Assembly: GCF_013410105.1 (NCBI RefSeq)
Contig: NZ_JACCCJ010000001.1
Location: 1,550,001-1,614,000, forward strand
Reading direction: 5' to 3'
Length of the DNA: 64,000 bases
DNA from: Sphingopyxis sp. JAI108
GTDB lineage: Bacteria > Pseudomonadota > Alphaproteobacteria > Sphingomonadales > Sphingomonadaceae
The notes under the pieces are model-generated. The model saw only the letters and a program-made list of their open reading frames with translations. It had not been told where the DNA came from and made no database searches. Numbering within the stretch: the first letter of the stretch is position 1; every line of letters begins with the position of its first letter. Made by a program: the position numbers and the translations under genes. Below, piece after piece: positions 44,762-54,758 of the stretch.

Positions 44762-46921
44762 ATGGCGACAAGTCCGCTTCAAACGCCCATTTCGACGCGC
44801 TGGGCGGCGGCCGCGCGACGGGCGGGCGAAGCGCTGGAAGCGCGTCTCGAAGCCGAGCGCGAACGGATCGGGCTCTGGCTTCCCGTTGCGTTGGGCGCGG
44901 GGATCGCTGCCTGGCTTGCCTTGCCTGCCGAGGCGCATTGGACCGGACTGTTGCTCGCGCTGGCGGCGGGCCTGCTGTTCGGGCTGCTGATCGGTTGGCA
45001 GAGCCGGCTCGGCCGCACGCTCGTCGTCGGATGCGGCGCCGCGGCGGCGGGCGTCCTGCTGATCTGGATCCGCGCGCTGTCGGTCGCGGCGCCCGTGCTC
45101 GCGGCGCCGGTGACGACCGCATTTCCCGCCGTCGTCGAGCGCGTCGAGCTGCTTCCGGCCAAGGGACAGGTCCGCATCCTCGCGCTGCCGCAGCGGCGAA
45201 GCGACCTGCCGCCGCGCGTGCGCCTGACGCTGCGCGCCGAGCAGGCGGCGGGGCTTGCCGAGGGCGAAACGATCGGCGTGCGCGCGCGGCTGATGCCGCC
45301 GCCGACCGCGAGCCTGCCCGGCGGCTATGATTTCGCGCAGCGCGCGTGGTTCGACGGCATCGGCGCGGTCGGGACGATATTGGGCGACGTGTCCCGCGTG
45401 CCGGGGACGGGCGCGGCCTCGCCGCCGCTGCGCGCGCGGCTGAGCGCGCATATCCATGGCGAAGTCGAGGGGTCGGCGGGCGGCATCGCGGCGGCGCTGG
45501 TGACGGGCGATCGCGGCGCGATCGGCGAAGCCGACGAGGAAGCGATGCGCCGCAGCGGGCTGGCGCACCTGCTGTCGATCAGCGGGCTGCACGTGACCGC
45601 CGTGGTCGGCTTTGCGATGCTGCTGGCGATGCGGCTGTTTGCGCTCAGCCGGCGGCTGGCGCTCGCGGGCTATGTGCTGCCGCTCGCGGCGGCCGCGGGG
45701 GCGATCGCAGGCGGCGGCTATACCTGGCTCGCCGGCGCCGAGGTGCCGACCTTGCGCTCGTTCATCGCCGCGCTCCTCGTCCTCGTCGCCTTTCTGATGG
45801 GGCGCGAGGCGCTGACGCTGCGGCTGGTCGCCGCGGGCGCGTTGATCGTGCTGGTCTGGCGGCCCGAAGCGTTGGCCGGGCCAAGCTTCCCGCTGAGCTT
45901 TGCCGCGGTGACCGCGATCGTCGCACTCCATGAAAGCCGGCCGATGCAGCGTTTCCTCGCGCGCCGCGAGGAGCCGCGGGCGTTCCGGCTGGGTCGCGGG
46001 GTGGCCGGGCTGCTGATCACCGGGCTGGTCGTCGAGGTCGCGCTGGCGCCGATCGCGCTGTTCCATTTCCACAAGGCGGGGCTTTATGGCGCGCTTGCCA
46101 ATGTCGTCGCAATCCCGCTCACGACCTTTGTCATCATGCCGGCGGAGGCGCTCGCGCTCCTCTTCGACAGCGTCGGGCTGGGCGCGCCCTTCTGGTGGGT
46201 CGCCGAACAGGCGCTGAAAGCCCTGATCGCGTTGGCGCATGGCGTGGCCGACGCGCCCGGCGCGGTCGCGACGCTGCCGAGCTTTCCGCCATGGGGCTTT
46301 GCCCTCGCGGTCTTCGGCGGGCTCTGGATTTTGCTGTGGCAGACGCGCTGGCGCACCGCCGGGGCGGTGCCGCTGGCGATCGGGGCGGCGGCACTGCTCG
46401 CCGCGCCGCGCCCCGACCTTCTGATCACCGGTGACGGGCGCCATATCGCGGCGGCGCTGCCCGATGGCGGCTATGCGCTGCTGCGCGACCGCGCGGGAGA
46501 CTATGTTCGCGATACGGTCGCCGAGGCGGGCGGCGTCGACGCGCCCCTATTGTCGCTCGCCGAGCTGGACCATGTCGAGTGCAATCGCGATTTCTGCCGC
46601 TGGACGCAAGGCGAGGGCAGGGCGCGGCGCGTCATCCTGGCGTCACACGGGCGCGACCGGATCGACGGCGCGGATATGGCCGCGGCCTGCGCCGCCGCCG
46701 ATGTCGTGATCAGCGACCGCTGGCTGCCGCGCGAATGCACGGCACGCTGGATGACGATCGACCGCGACAGCCTTGCCGAAACCGGCGGGCTGGCGCTTTA
46801 TCTGGGCAATAGGCCCCGCGCCGTCGCCGCGCTGCGCGCGGGCGACGAGCATCCGTGGCGGCTGCCGCAGCAGCTTAGTGGTAACGACGAAGCAATCCCG
46901 ACAGGCGCCCTTGCACGATGA
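44762..46921 (+). CDS. comEC: ComEC/Rec2-family DNA uptake channel with degenerate C-terminal domain
   Basis: A 719-residue membrane protein of the ComEC family that forms the inner-membrane channel for transforming DNA. There is an N-terminal soluble OB-like DUF4131 region (about 50-220), then the Competence domain with the motif [20 protein letters not shown] near 265-285 and about 10 helices. The final 150 residues follow where the metallo-beta-lactamase domain normally lies, but lack the HxHxDH signature ([28 protein letters not shown]). The ATG at 44762 is internal to a longer open frame. It overlaps the convergent lexA by 47 bases at the 3' end. Confidence 0.9.
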   Translation: MATSPLQTPISTRWAAAARRAGEALEARLEAERERIGLWLPVALGAGIAAWLALPAEAHWTGLLLALAAGLLFGLLIGWQSRLGRTLVVGCGAAAAGVLLIWIRALSVAAPVLAAPVTTAFPAVVERVELLPAKGQVRILALPQRRSDLPPRVRLTLRAEQAAGLAEGETIGVRARLMPPPTASLPGGYDFAQRAWFDGIGAVGTILGDVSRVPGTGAASPPLRARLSAHIHGEVEGSAGGIAAALVTGDRGAIGEADEEAMRRSGLAHLLSISGLHVTAVVGFAMLLAMRLFALSRRLALAGYVLPLAAAAGAIAGGGYTWLAGAEVPTLRSFIAALLVLVAFLMGREALTLRLVAAGALIVLVWRPEALAGPSFPLSFAAVTAIVALHESRPMQRFLARREEPRAFRLGRGVAGLLITGLVVEVALAPIALFHFHKAGLYGALANVVAIPLTTFVIMPAEALALLFDSVGLGAPFWWVAEQALKALIALAHGVADAPGAVATLPSFPPWGFALAVFGGLWILLWQTRWRTAGAVPLAIGAAALLAAPRPDLLITGDGRHIAAALPDGGYALLRDRAGDYVRDTVAEAGGVDAPLLSLAELDHVECNRDFCRWTQGEGRARRVILASHGRDRIDGADMAAACAAADVVISDRWLPRECTARWMTIDRDSLAETGGLALYLGNRPRAVAALRAGDEHPWRLPQQLSGNDEAIPTGALAR

Positions 46922-47555
46922 CGCGTTCGGCGGGGTAGCGCTGCGGCTCATAGGCGCTGTTGGCGGGGTCGAGCCGGATCATCTGGCCTTCGCGGCGGAA
47001 ATATTTGAGCGTTGCGTCCTGCCCGTCGACGAGCGCGACGACGATATCGCCCTCGCGCGCGGTGCTCGCCTTCTGGATCAGCGCATAGTCGCCGTCGAAA
47101 ATGCCCGCTTCGACCATCGAGTCGCCCGATACCTCGAGTGCATAATGTTCGCCCGACCCGAGGAGCGCGGCGGGGACAGCGAGATTGTTGTGATCCTCGA
47201 ACGCTTCGATCGGCACACCGGCGGCGATCTTGCCGTGGAGCGGCACCTCGACGATGTCGTTCGCCGCGATCGGCCGCATCGCCGGCGGGTTTTTGCGCAG
47301 CGGCACGACATTTTCGCGCAGCGGCGCCGCGGATTTCGCCGCTTCGGGCACTTTCAGCACTTCGAGCGCGCGCGCGCGATTGGGAAGGCGGCGGAGGAAA
47401 CCCCTTTCTTCCAAGGCGCTTATCAGCCGGTGTATGCCCGATTTCGACTTGAGGCCGAGCGCCTCCTTCATCTCTTCGAACGAGGGCGAAATGCCGCTCG
47501 AGTCGAGGCGTTCCTGGATGAAGTGGAGCAGTTCATGCTGCTTCGCGGTCAACAT
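46875..47555 (-). CDS. lexA: LexA repressor
   Basis: The SOS master repressor, 226 residues. The N-terminal winged HTH is [57 protein letters not shown]. The autocleavage site is A112-G113 ([12 protein letters not shown]), with the catalytic dyad S146 (VSGDSM) and K184 (DATLKYF). The ATG at 47553-47555 has GGAG 8 bases upstream; a frame extension to 47597 would cross the leader. A GAAC-N7-GAAC box at 47603-47617 shows autoregulation. Its 3' end overlaps comEC tail to tail. Confidence 0.98.
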   Translation of the reverse strand: MLTAKQHELLHFIQERLDSSGISPSFEEMKEALGLKSKSGIHRLISALEERGFLRRLPNRARALEVLKVPEAAKSAAPLRENVVPLRKNPPAMRPIAANDIVEVPLHGKIAAGVPIEAFEDHNNLAVPAALLGSGEHYALEVSGDSMVEAGIFDGDYALIQKASTAREGDIVVALVDGQDATLKYFRREGQMIRLDPANSAYEPQRYPAERVIVQGRLSGLLRRYH

Positions 47556-47602
47556 CGGTCGTTCTCCATGATGACCCGTTGCGAACGGGCCGGACATAGC
47601 AG

Positions 47603-47617
47603 GAACGATAGTGGAAC
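47603..47617. promoter_or_regulatory. LexA (SOS) box upstream of lexA
   Basis: GAAC-GATAGTG-GAAC, the reverse-complement form of GTTC-N7-GTTC, ends 48 bases upstream of the lexA ATG. A third GAAC follows after 6 bases (47624-47627), which misses the 7-base spacing. The box sits in the 75-base gap between moeA and lexA, so lexA has its own SOS-controlled promoter inside the trp-moa gene line. Confidence 0.92.
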
Positions 47618-47630
47618 AAACCGGAACTTG

Positions 47631-48817
47631 TCAAGCGATGACGATATAGTCCGCCATCGCCCCGGCATCGCGGGCGGGCGCGCCGATGTCGCGGATCAGC
47701 AGCGCATTGGCCGAGGCGAGGGGGAGGGTGCGACCGCTTTCCTGGCCGATCATGGGTATGAGCCGGCCGTTTTCGAGGCGCGCGCGCAGATAATCGCGGC
47801 GCGTGCCGCCTTCGCCGAGCGGCGCGGCGAGGGGCGCCTGATGCGCGGGCGGCAAGGGATCGCTTGCCCCGGAAAGATGGCGGACGAGCGGCAGCAGGAA
47901 CAGCGTCGCCGTGACGAACGCCGACGAGGGATTGCCGGGAAGGCCGAGCAGCACCGCCTCGCCCAGCGTTCCGGCGATCAGCGGCTTGCCGGGCTTCATC
48001 GCGATCTTCCAGAAAGCGAGCCGCCCGCCAGCCTCGTCCAGCGCGCCGCGGACATGATCGTGATCGCCGACCGACGCGCCGCCGACGGTCACGATGACGT
48101 CGTGACGGCGCGCCAACTCCTTGAGAATTCGGGCAAGGGTCGCGCGATCGTCGGGGACATGGTGCGCGAGGACGGCGCCTTCGGCGTCGCCCGCGAGCAT
48201 CGCGGCCAGCATGGCGCCGTTGCTGTCGGGGATCTGACCGGGCGCGAGCGGGTGTCCGGGCCGGACAAGTTCGTCGCCGGTCGTCACGATCGCGACGCGC
48301 GGGCGGCGGCCGACGCCGAGCGCGCCCGCGCCGCTCATCGCCGCGGCGGCGATCGCGCCGGGCGTCAGACGCGTGCCCGCGGCAAGCAGGCGATCGCCCG
48401 CGGCGAAATCGGCCGCACGCGAGCGGACATGGCGCCCGCGCGCGCCGGGGCCGTCGCGCGCCAGCGTCAGCGCGCCGCCATCGCGCACGACATCCTCCTG
48501 CACGATGACGGTGTCGGCGCCGGGGGGAAGCATCGCGCCGGTGAAGATGCGCATCGCCTCACCGGGAGCCACGCTGCGGTCGGGCGCGCCGCCTGCGGCG
48601 CTTTCGCCGACAATGATCCAGGGCCCCGGCATGTCGCCGAAGCGGATCGCATAGCCGTCCATCGCGGAGAGCGGCGCGGCGGGCTGGTCGCGCAAAGCGA
48701 CAACGTCGTCCGAAAGGTGGCGGCCAAGCGCTTCGGAAAAATCGATATTTTGATTTCCGAGCGGTTCGCGAAGCGCGAAGAGCCGCGCCTGCGCCTCCTC
48801 GACGGCGAGCAGCCCGC

Positions 48818-48821
<4 letters not shown>
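47631..48821 (-). CDS. moeA: Molybdopterin molybdenumtransferase
   Basis: MoeA inserts molybdate into adenylylated molybdopterin, completing the molybdenum cofactor. The 396-residue protein shows [13 protein letters not shown] (substrate loop), [43 protein letters not shown], and [41 protein letters not shown], then [11 protein letters not shown]; all are core MoeA motifs. The ATG at 48819-48821 overlaps the moaC stop (ATGA); the frame is open upstream but only as the antisense or alternate frame of moaC. It is the last gene of the trpG-trpD-trpC-moaC-moeA chain. Confidence 0.96.
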
Positions 48822-49284
<463 letters not shown>

Positions 49285-49288
<4 letters not shown>

Positions 49289-50079
49289 GCCGCGGCGCCC
49301 TCCAGCAGCGCCCTCGTTGCCGCCGTGACGTCATCCTGGCGCATCAGGCTTTCGCCGACGAGGAAGGCTTTTACGCCGCTTTTGGCGAGCCTTTCGCAAT
49401 CGGCGTGGCTCGCGATGCCGCTTTCGCCGACGAGCAGGGTGCCCGGCGGGACGCGCGTGGCGAGGCGTTCGGTGACCGCGAGATCGGTTTCGAAGGTCCG
49501 CAGGTCGCGGTTGTTGACGCCGATCAGGCGCGATTCGAGCTGGCTCAGCGCGCGGTCGAGTTCGGCTTCGTCATGCACCTCGACGAGCACGTCCATGCCG
49601 CGTTCGATCGCTGCCGCCTCGATCTCCTGCATCATGCCGTCGTCGAGCGCGGCGACGATGATCAGAATTGCGTCGGCGCCGATCGCGCGCGCCTCGGCGA
49701 CCTGCCAGGGGTCGACCATGAAATCCTTGCGGAGCACCGGAAGCGCGCAGGCGGCGCGCGCGGCGATGAGGTAATCCTCATGCCCCTGAAACCAGGGCGC
49801 GTCGGTCAGGACCGACAGGCAGGCGGCGCCGCCTGCCGCGTAGGCGCGGGCGTGGTCGGCGGGATCGAAATCCTGCCTGATCAATCCTTTGGAGGGCGAA
49901 GCTTTCTTGATTTCGGCAATCAGGCCGAAGCCGCCGGCGTCGATCCTGGCGTGCAGTGCTTTCGCGAAGCCGCGCACGGGGCCGGCGTCGATCGCGTCGA
50001 GGTCGGAGAAGGAGCGCAGAGCGCGGCGCTCGGCGACTTCTGCGGCTTTGGCAGCAAGTATCTGGGTAAGCTTGTTCAT
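49285..50079 (-). CDS. trpC: Indole-3-glycerol phosphate synthase
   Basis: TrpC closes the indole ring in tryptophan synthesis. The 264-residue TIM barrel has [18 protein letters not shown] (catalytic Lys near 60), [61 protein letters not shown] and [31 protein letters not shown]. The protein is monofunctional (not fused to TrpF). The ATG overlaps the trpD stop and its stop overlaps the moaC start, so the tryptophan and molybdopterin genes are translationally linked. Confidence 0.98.
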
Positions 50080-51074
50080 TTATAGGCGATCCAGCAATTG
50101 AGCAGCGCATTGGCGAGACCCTTGTCGATCGCCTCGGCGGCTTCCTCGACGCCCTCGAGCAAAGTGTCGGCGGCGCCGGCGACGACGAGCGCCTCGGCGG
50201 CGTTATAGAGCACCGCGTCGCGATAGGCGCCGGGTTCGCCCTCGAGCAGGCGGCGAAGCGCCCTGGCATTATATTCGGCGTCGCCGCCGCGGATTTCATC
50301 GAGCGAGCGCGTGGTCAGGCCCGCATCGGCGGCGGTGCTGCGCTGCATCCGCACGCCTTCGGGCGTCACGACCGCGACCTCGTTGCCGCCCGCGAGCGAG
50401 AGTTCGTCGAGGCCCTCGTCGCCCGAGATCACGCGCGAATGATCGGTGCCGAGCCGGTGGAGCGCCTCGGCATAGACGGGAACATAGGCGGGGCGCGCGA
50501 TGCCCACGAGCTGCCGCGTGACGCGCGCGGGATTGGCGAGCGGGCCCATCAGGTTGAAAATCGTCCGCCGCCCGATGGCCCTGCGGATCGGCATGATGCG
50601 CTTCATCGCCGGGTGGCGGGTGCCGGCGAACAGGAAGCAGATGCCGAGGTCGGCGAGCTGTTCCTCCGCCATGCGGTCGGCGCGCTCCATGTCGAGGCCC
50701 AGTGCCTCGAGTGTGTCGGCCGCTCCTGATTTCGAAGAAGCCGCGCGATTTCCATGCTTTGCGACCGGAACCTCGCACGCCGCGACGACGATCGATACCG
50801 CGGTCGAAACGTTGAGCGTATGGTGGCCGTCGCCGCCGGTGCCGCAGACGTCGATCGCGCCCGTCGGGGCGTCGATGGGAATCAGCCGGTCGCGCATCGC
50901 CTGCGCCGCGGCGGCGATTTCGACCATCGTTTCGCCGCGGTCGGACAGCGCGATCAGGAATTCGGTGACCTGTTCGTCGCTCGCGCCGCCGTCGAGCATC
51001 GTCGCGAAGGCGTCGGCCGCCTCGTCATGATCGAGCAGCACCGAGGGGTCGGGGAAGGGGCCGAAGCGGCTCAT
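50076..51074 (-). CDS. trpD: Anthranilate phosphoribosyltransferase
   Basis: TrpD transfers phosphoribose from PRPP to anthranilate. The 332-residue protein carries the PRPP loop [15 protein letters not shown] (GTGGDG at residues 78-83), [21 protein letters not shown] and [15 protein letters not shown], the anthranilate-binding and glycine-rich blocks. It is monofunctional and not fused to TrpG. Coupled by ATGA overlaps to trpG upstream and trpC downstream. Confidence 0.98.
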   Translation of the reverse strand: MSRFGPFPDPSVLLDHDEAADAFATMLDGGASDEQVTEFLIALSDRGETMVEIAAAAQAMRDRLIPIDAPTGAIDVCGTGGDGHHTLNVSTAVSIVVAACEVPVAKHGNRAASSKSGAADTLEALGLDMERADRMAEEQLADLGICFLFAGTRHPAMKRIMPIRRAIGRRTIFNLMGPLANPARVTRQLVGIARPAYVPVYAEALHRLGTDHSRVISGDEGLDELSLAGGNEVAVVTPEGVRMQRSTAADAGLTTRSLDEIRGGDAEYNARALRRLLEGEPGAYRDAVLYNAAEALVVAGAADTLLEGVEEAAEAIDKGLANALLNCWIAYK

Positions 51075-51661
51075 GCCGCCTTGCGCTCGCCGACCGGCAG
51101 CCCCGCGATCTTCAGAAAATTGGCGAGCATCGCGTGGCCATGCTCGGTCGCGATGCTTTCGGGGTGGAACTGGACGCCGTGGATCGGCAGTTCGGCGTGG
51201 CGGAAGCCCATCACCGCGCCGTCGTCGCTCGTCGCGTTGATCAACAGGCGCTCGGGAATGTCGACGACCTCGAGGCTGTGGTAGCGCGTCGCCTGAAAGG
51301 GCGAGGGCAGGCCCGCGTAGAGCCCGCTGCCGTCGTGGCAGACGGGCGAGGTCTTGCCGTGCATCAAATGGCCGCGCTGGACGGTGCCGCCGAAATGCTG
51401 GCCGATCGCCTGGTGGCCGAGGCAGACGCCGAGCAACGGACGCCGGGTTTCGGCGCAGGCGGCGACGAGGTCGAGGCTGATCCCGGCTTCGTTCGGGGTG
51501 CAGGGGCCGGGCGAAATCAGGATCGCGTCGGCGCCGGTGGCAAGAGCCTGGGCGGCCGTGAGCGCGTCGTTGCGCTCGACGCGCACCTCGACCCCGAGCT
51601 CGATCAGATAATGAACGAGGTTGAAGGTGAAGCTGTCATAATTGTCGACGACGAGGATCAT
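51071..51661 (-). CDS. trpG: Anthranilate synthase component II (glutamine amidotransferase)
   Basis: TrpG supplies ammonia from glutamine to TrpE for anthranilate synthesis; it can also serve aminodeoxychorismate synthase (PabA). Class I amidotransferase triad: Cys80 ([12 protein letters not shown]), His166 and Glu168 (VQFHPESI). The 196-residue length is normal. It starts the ATGA-coupled chain trpG-trpD-trpC-moaC-moeA. trpE, its partner, is not adjacent or anywhere in the window; the gene immediately upstream is an exported hydrolase, separated by 97 bases. Confidence 0.97.
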   Translation of the reverse strand: MILVVDNYDSFTFNLVHYLIELGVEVRVERNDALTAAQALATGADAILISPGPCTPNEAGISLDLVAACAETRRPLLGVCLGHQAIGQHFGGTVQRGHLMHGKTSPVCHDGSGLYAGLPSPFQATRYHSLEVVDIPERLLINATSDDGAVMGFRHAELPIHGVQFHPESIATEHGHAMLANFLKIAGLPVGERKAA

Positions 51662-51758
51662 GGAGGGCGCACTAACGCTTTTGCAGGGGTTGGGGAAGGG
51701 ATAGAAGCTTGTGCGGGCGCAAACCCAACTTCGTCATCCGGACGTTGGCATAGCGGGC

Positions 51759-52823
51759 CTACTCCGCCATCAGCCGTGCGACATCGTCCTTCCAGAACTT
51801 CGCCCATGTGTGGGTGCTGTGTCCCTTGGTTTCGGGGCTCGCGGGGATCAGGATGAAGCGCGCCCTGTTCATGCGCGCCGCCGCCTTTTCGGTGATGCCA
51901 TAGGCGGGCGGGTTGATGAAATCGTCGGCCGAATTGATCCACAGGACGGGCACCTCGATCTTTTCGAGGTCGGGCCAGGGATTGTAGGTCCGCGAGCTGT
52001 CGAGCTGATAGATCATGTCATTGGCGTCGCCGCGGCCATAGGCGCGCGCGAAGGCCTCGTCCTTGTATTTTTCGGCGGCTTCGCGCGTCGGATATTGCGC
52101 CTGCAACGCATAGGGGTTGGCGCCCGCGATCAGGAGGAGCGAGGCAGCGGTGCGCAGGCCCGCGACGGGCGGGGCGGTATAATCGCCGCCGTTCCACTGC
52201 GGGTCGGCCTTGATCGCGTCGATCGCGAGCGCGCGCCACATGCGGTTCTGACCCGCGATCTCGACGGGCAGGCAGGCGAAGGGCGCGAGTTTTTCGGCGA
52301 AACCGGGGCGCGTCTCGCCCCAGACGAAGGCGTGCATGCAGCCCATCGACGTCCCGAGAATGAGCTTGAGCTTCTTCACGCCGAGCTTTTCGGTCAGCAT
52401 CCGGTGCTGCGCGCCGACCATGTCGTTATAATCGTAACGCGGGAATTTCATCCGCAGGCCGTCGCTCGGCTTCGACGAGCCGCCATGGCCGATATTGTCG
52501 GGCAGGATGATGTAATATTTGCCCGTATCGAGCGGCTGGCCGGGACCGAAGAGTTCGTCGGCGAACTGCGGCTGGAAGAATTGCTTTCCGGTCCCGCCGG
52601 TCCCGTGGAGGATCATCACCGCGTTGGTCACATCGCCCGCGGCGTCGCGCCGCGGCGTGCCGAGCGTGGTGTAATGGATCTTGAGCTCGGGCAGCTTTTC
52701 GCCGGTCGCGAAGGCGAAATCCTTGAGGATCGCGTCACCCTCGACCGCGTCGTCGATCGTCTGTGCGTGCGCGGCGGCGGCGCTGGTCAGGAGAAGGGCG
52801 AGCGAGGCGAGAATCTTGCGCAT
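51759..52823 (-). CDS. Exported alpha/beta hydrolase of the MetX/homoserine acetyltransferase-like family
   Basis: A 354-residue alpha/beta hydrolase with a signal peptide (cut after AHA-Q). The core resembles MetX acyltransferases: VMILHGTGGTGKQF (oxyanion loop), IILPDNIGHGGSSKPSDGLRMKFPRYDYNDMV and the nucleophile elbow GTSMGCMHAF (Ser near 160). The acid lies in VLWINSADDFINPP and the catalytic His probably in TKGHSTHTWAKFW. Cytosolic MetX makes O-acetylhomoserine; an exported copy more likely hydrolyses an ester. It lies between the TPR lipoprotein gene and trpG, all minus strand, with intergenic gaps on both sides. Confidence 0.85.
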   Translation of the reverse strand: MRKILASLALLLTSAAAAHAQTIDDAVEGDAILKDFAFATGEKLPELKIHYTTLGTPRRDAAGDVTNAVMILHGTGGTGKQFFQPQFADELFGPGQPLDTGKYYIILPDNIGHGGSSKPSDGLRMKFPRYDYNDMVGAQHRMLTEKLGVKKLKLILGTSMGCMHAFVWGETRPGFAEKLAPFACLPVEIAGQNRMWRALAIDAIKADPQWNGGDYTAPPVAGLRTAASLLLIAGANPYALQAQYPTREAAEKYKDEAFARAYGRGDANDMIYQLDSSRTYNPWPDLEKIEVPVLWINSADDFINPPAYGITEKAAARMNRARFILIPASPETKGHSTHTWAKFWKDDVARLMAE

Positions 52824-52910
52824 GAAAGCGACGCTAGCCGGTTTGCCCGGCCGTGATAAGCCTCCCGCATCGCGCCGCGAAAACGGCCGCGAACCGCTTT
52901 TGCCTCTTCG

Positions 52911-54758
52911 CTAGCGCCCGATCTGCGCCGCCTTGTCGCGAAGGTCCGCCGCCGCCTGCGCTTTCCCGCGCTTTTCCAGCAACCCCGCGTAAAATTCCAT
53001 GATCCCGGCGTTGAGCGGCTGTAACCGATAGGCACGGTCGATCAGCAGCAACGCGCGCGCATCGTCGCCCTTCGCCGCCCAGGCGCGCGCCAGTTCGCGC
53101 AGGATCACCGCGTCGCGGTCGCCGATCCGCCGGCGCACGCGGTCGAAATGACCGATCGCCCGGTCCCAATGCCGAAGGTCCATCGCGAGGTGCCCCGCCA
53201 ACCGGTCGGCGGCGATGCTCGACGGCTGCCCGTCGCGCAGCGCCAGGATCGCGGCGCCCGATCCCGCGACATCGCCCGCGCGATACAGCGCGTTGGCGAG
53301 GCGTAGCGTGGTGCGCTCGCCGGCATCGATGGCGCGCGCGGCGCGATAGGCCTCGACCGCCAGGTCGAACCGCCCGCCCGCCAGCGCCGCGTCGCCGAGC
53401 AGGATATGCGCGTCGGCGACGCCGCGGTTCGCGGCGCGCAGCTGCATCGCGCGCCCGATCGCCCGCGCGCTATTACCGCTCGCCAGGTCGACCGCGATCG
53501 CCGGGATCGCCTTGGCCGGGTCGAGCGGGGCGGCATCGGCCGCCATCGCGACCAGCCCGTAATCATCGTCGATAGCGAAGGGAATGGCTTCGCCGGGACT
53601 GAGCGCCGCGGCGCGCCCCAGATAATCCGCCGATTCCATATCGCGCCCCAGCTCCGCCGCCGCGCGCGATGCCAGGATCAGCGACCAGCTGTCGGCGTCG
53701 GGACGGCGGGTGAGCGGCAGCAGCGCCTCGCGCGCGGCCTCGGCATCGCCATCGGCCCATTCGGCGGCGGCAAGGATGCGCCGCGCGGTGAAATTATGCG
53801 GCTGCTCGGCGAGCAAGCGGTCCGCCCAGGTTGCCGCGACCGCCTCGCCGCCCAGTTCGAGCTCGACGATAGCGCTCAGCAGCATGAAGGACGGCTGTTC
53901 GTCGAGTTCGCCGCGCGTGCGCTGGAGCAGGCTGCGGGCCAGCGCATATTTGCCCGCGCGCGCCGCGAGCACCGCCTGCAGATAATAGAGGCGCGGATCG
54001 CGCGGCAGGATCGCTGCCGCATGACGCAGCGCCGCCAGCATGTCGCGATACCGGCCGAGGTCGCCGAGCGTCGCGGCCTGGTCGATGAGCGCGTCCGCAT
54101 TGTCGGGGTTGGCGACGAGCGCTTCCGCATACCAGCCAAGCGACGCTTCGAGTCCCTCTTCGCCGCGCACGAGATTCGCCTTGAACGCCAGCGCCGCGCT
54201 GTTCGCCTTGTCGAGTTCGATCGCATAATCGACCGCGTCGCGGGCGCCGAGCGTGTCGGCGTTGGCCTCGCGAAAGCGCGCGACATCGACCCACAAGGCC
54301 GAGCTGCGCGGCAATTCGTGCACGGCCCGGTCATAGGCCTCGCGCGCTGCAGCGAGGTCGCCGTTCGCAAGATGGACATCGCCCGCGACCCACGCCGCCT
54401 CGCCCATCATCTCGGGAATGACCGGCCCGCCTTCCAGCGTATCGAGCGCGCGTGCGCCTTCGCCCTGCATCGCGTAGGCGCGGGCGAGCAGGGGCCGCAG
54501 CGCCGCATCGTTGGCGCCGGCACCGAGCGCGCCCTTGACCGCCGCTTCGGCTCCGACCCCGTCGCCGAGCCGGATCGCCACCCGCGCCAGCGCGACGCGC
54601 CGCGCTATGTCGTCCGGATCGTCGGCAATCGCCGCCTGCAGTGCCGCGCGGTGCTGTTCATCGGCCTGGCGCGGCGTGGCCGGTCCGCCATCGCCGCACC
54701 CCGCGAGCAGCAGCGCCGCCACGAACGGCGCACCGGTCCAGACGCGGCGAAAATCCAT
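52911..54758 (-). CDS. TPR-repeat lipoprotein of the PrsK/PrsR exopolysaccharide locus
   Basis: A 615-residue lipoprotein (lipobox LLLAGC, Cys21) made almost entirely of tetratricopeptide repeats (for example RVALARVAIRLGDGVGAEAAVKGAL, AAREAYDRAVHELPRSSALW, ALIDQAATLGDLGRYRDMLAALRHAA, AHILLGDAALAGGRFDLAVEAYRAA). Such proteins scaffold exopolysaccharide assembly or protein export complexes at the outer or inner membrane. It lies directly downstream of prsR (its start 54758 abuts the prsR stop at 54759), so it is the last gene of the sugar transferase-prsK-prsR operon. It corresponds to the TPR protein commonly associated with exosortase loci, though shorter than the long PrsT type. Confidence 0.85.
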   Translation of the reverse strand: MDFRRVWTGAPFVAALLLAGCGDGGPATPRQADEQHRAALQAAIADDPDDIARRVALARVAIRLGDGVGAEAAVKGALGAGANDAALRPLLARAYAMQGEGARALDTLEGGPVIPEMMGEAAWVAGDVHLANGDLAAAREAYDRAVHELPRSSALWVDVARFREANADTLGARDAVDYAIELDKANSAALAFKANLVRGEEGLEASLGWYAEALVANPDNADALIDQAATLGDLGRYRDMLAALRHAAAILPRDPRLYYLQAVLAARAGKYALARSLLQRTRGELDEQPSFMLLSAIVELELGGEAVAATWADRLLAEQPHNFTARRILAAAEWADGDAEAAREALLPLTRRPDADSWSLILASRAAAELGRDMESADYLGRAAALSPGEAIPFAIDDDYGLVAMAADAAPLDPAKAIPAIAVDLASGNSARAIGRAMQLRAANRGVADAHILLGDAALAGGRFDLAVEAYRAARAIDAGERTTLRLANALYRAGDVAGSGAAILALRDGQPSSIAADRLAGHLAMDLRHWDRAIGHFDRVRRRIGDRDAVILRELARAWAAKGDDARALLLIDRAYRLQPLNAGIMEFYAGLLEKRGKAQAAADLRDKAAQIGR

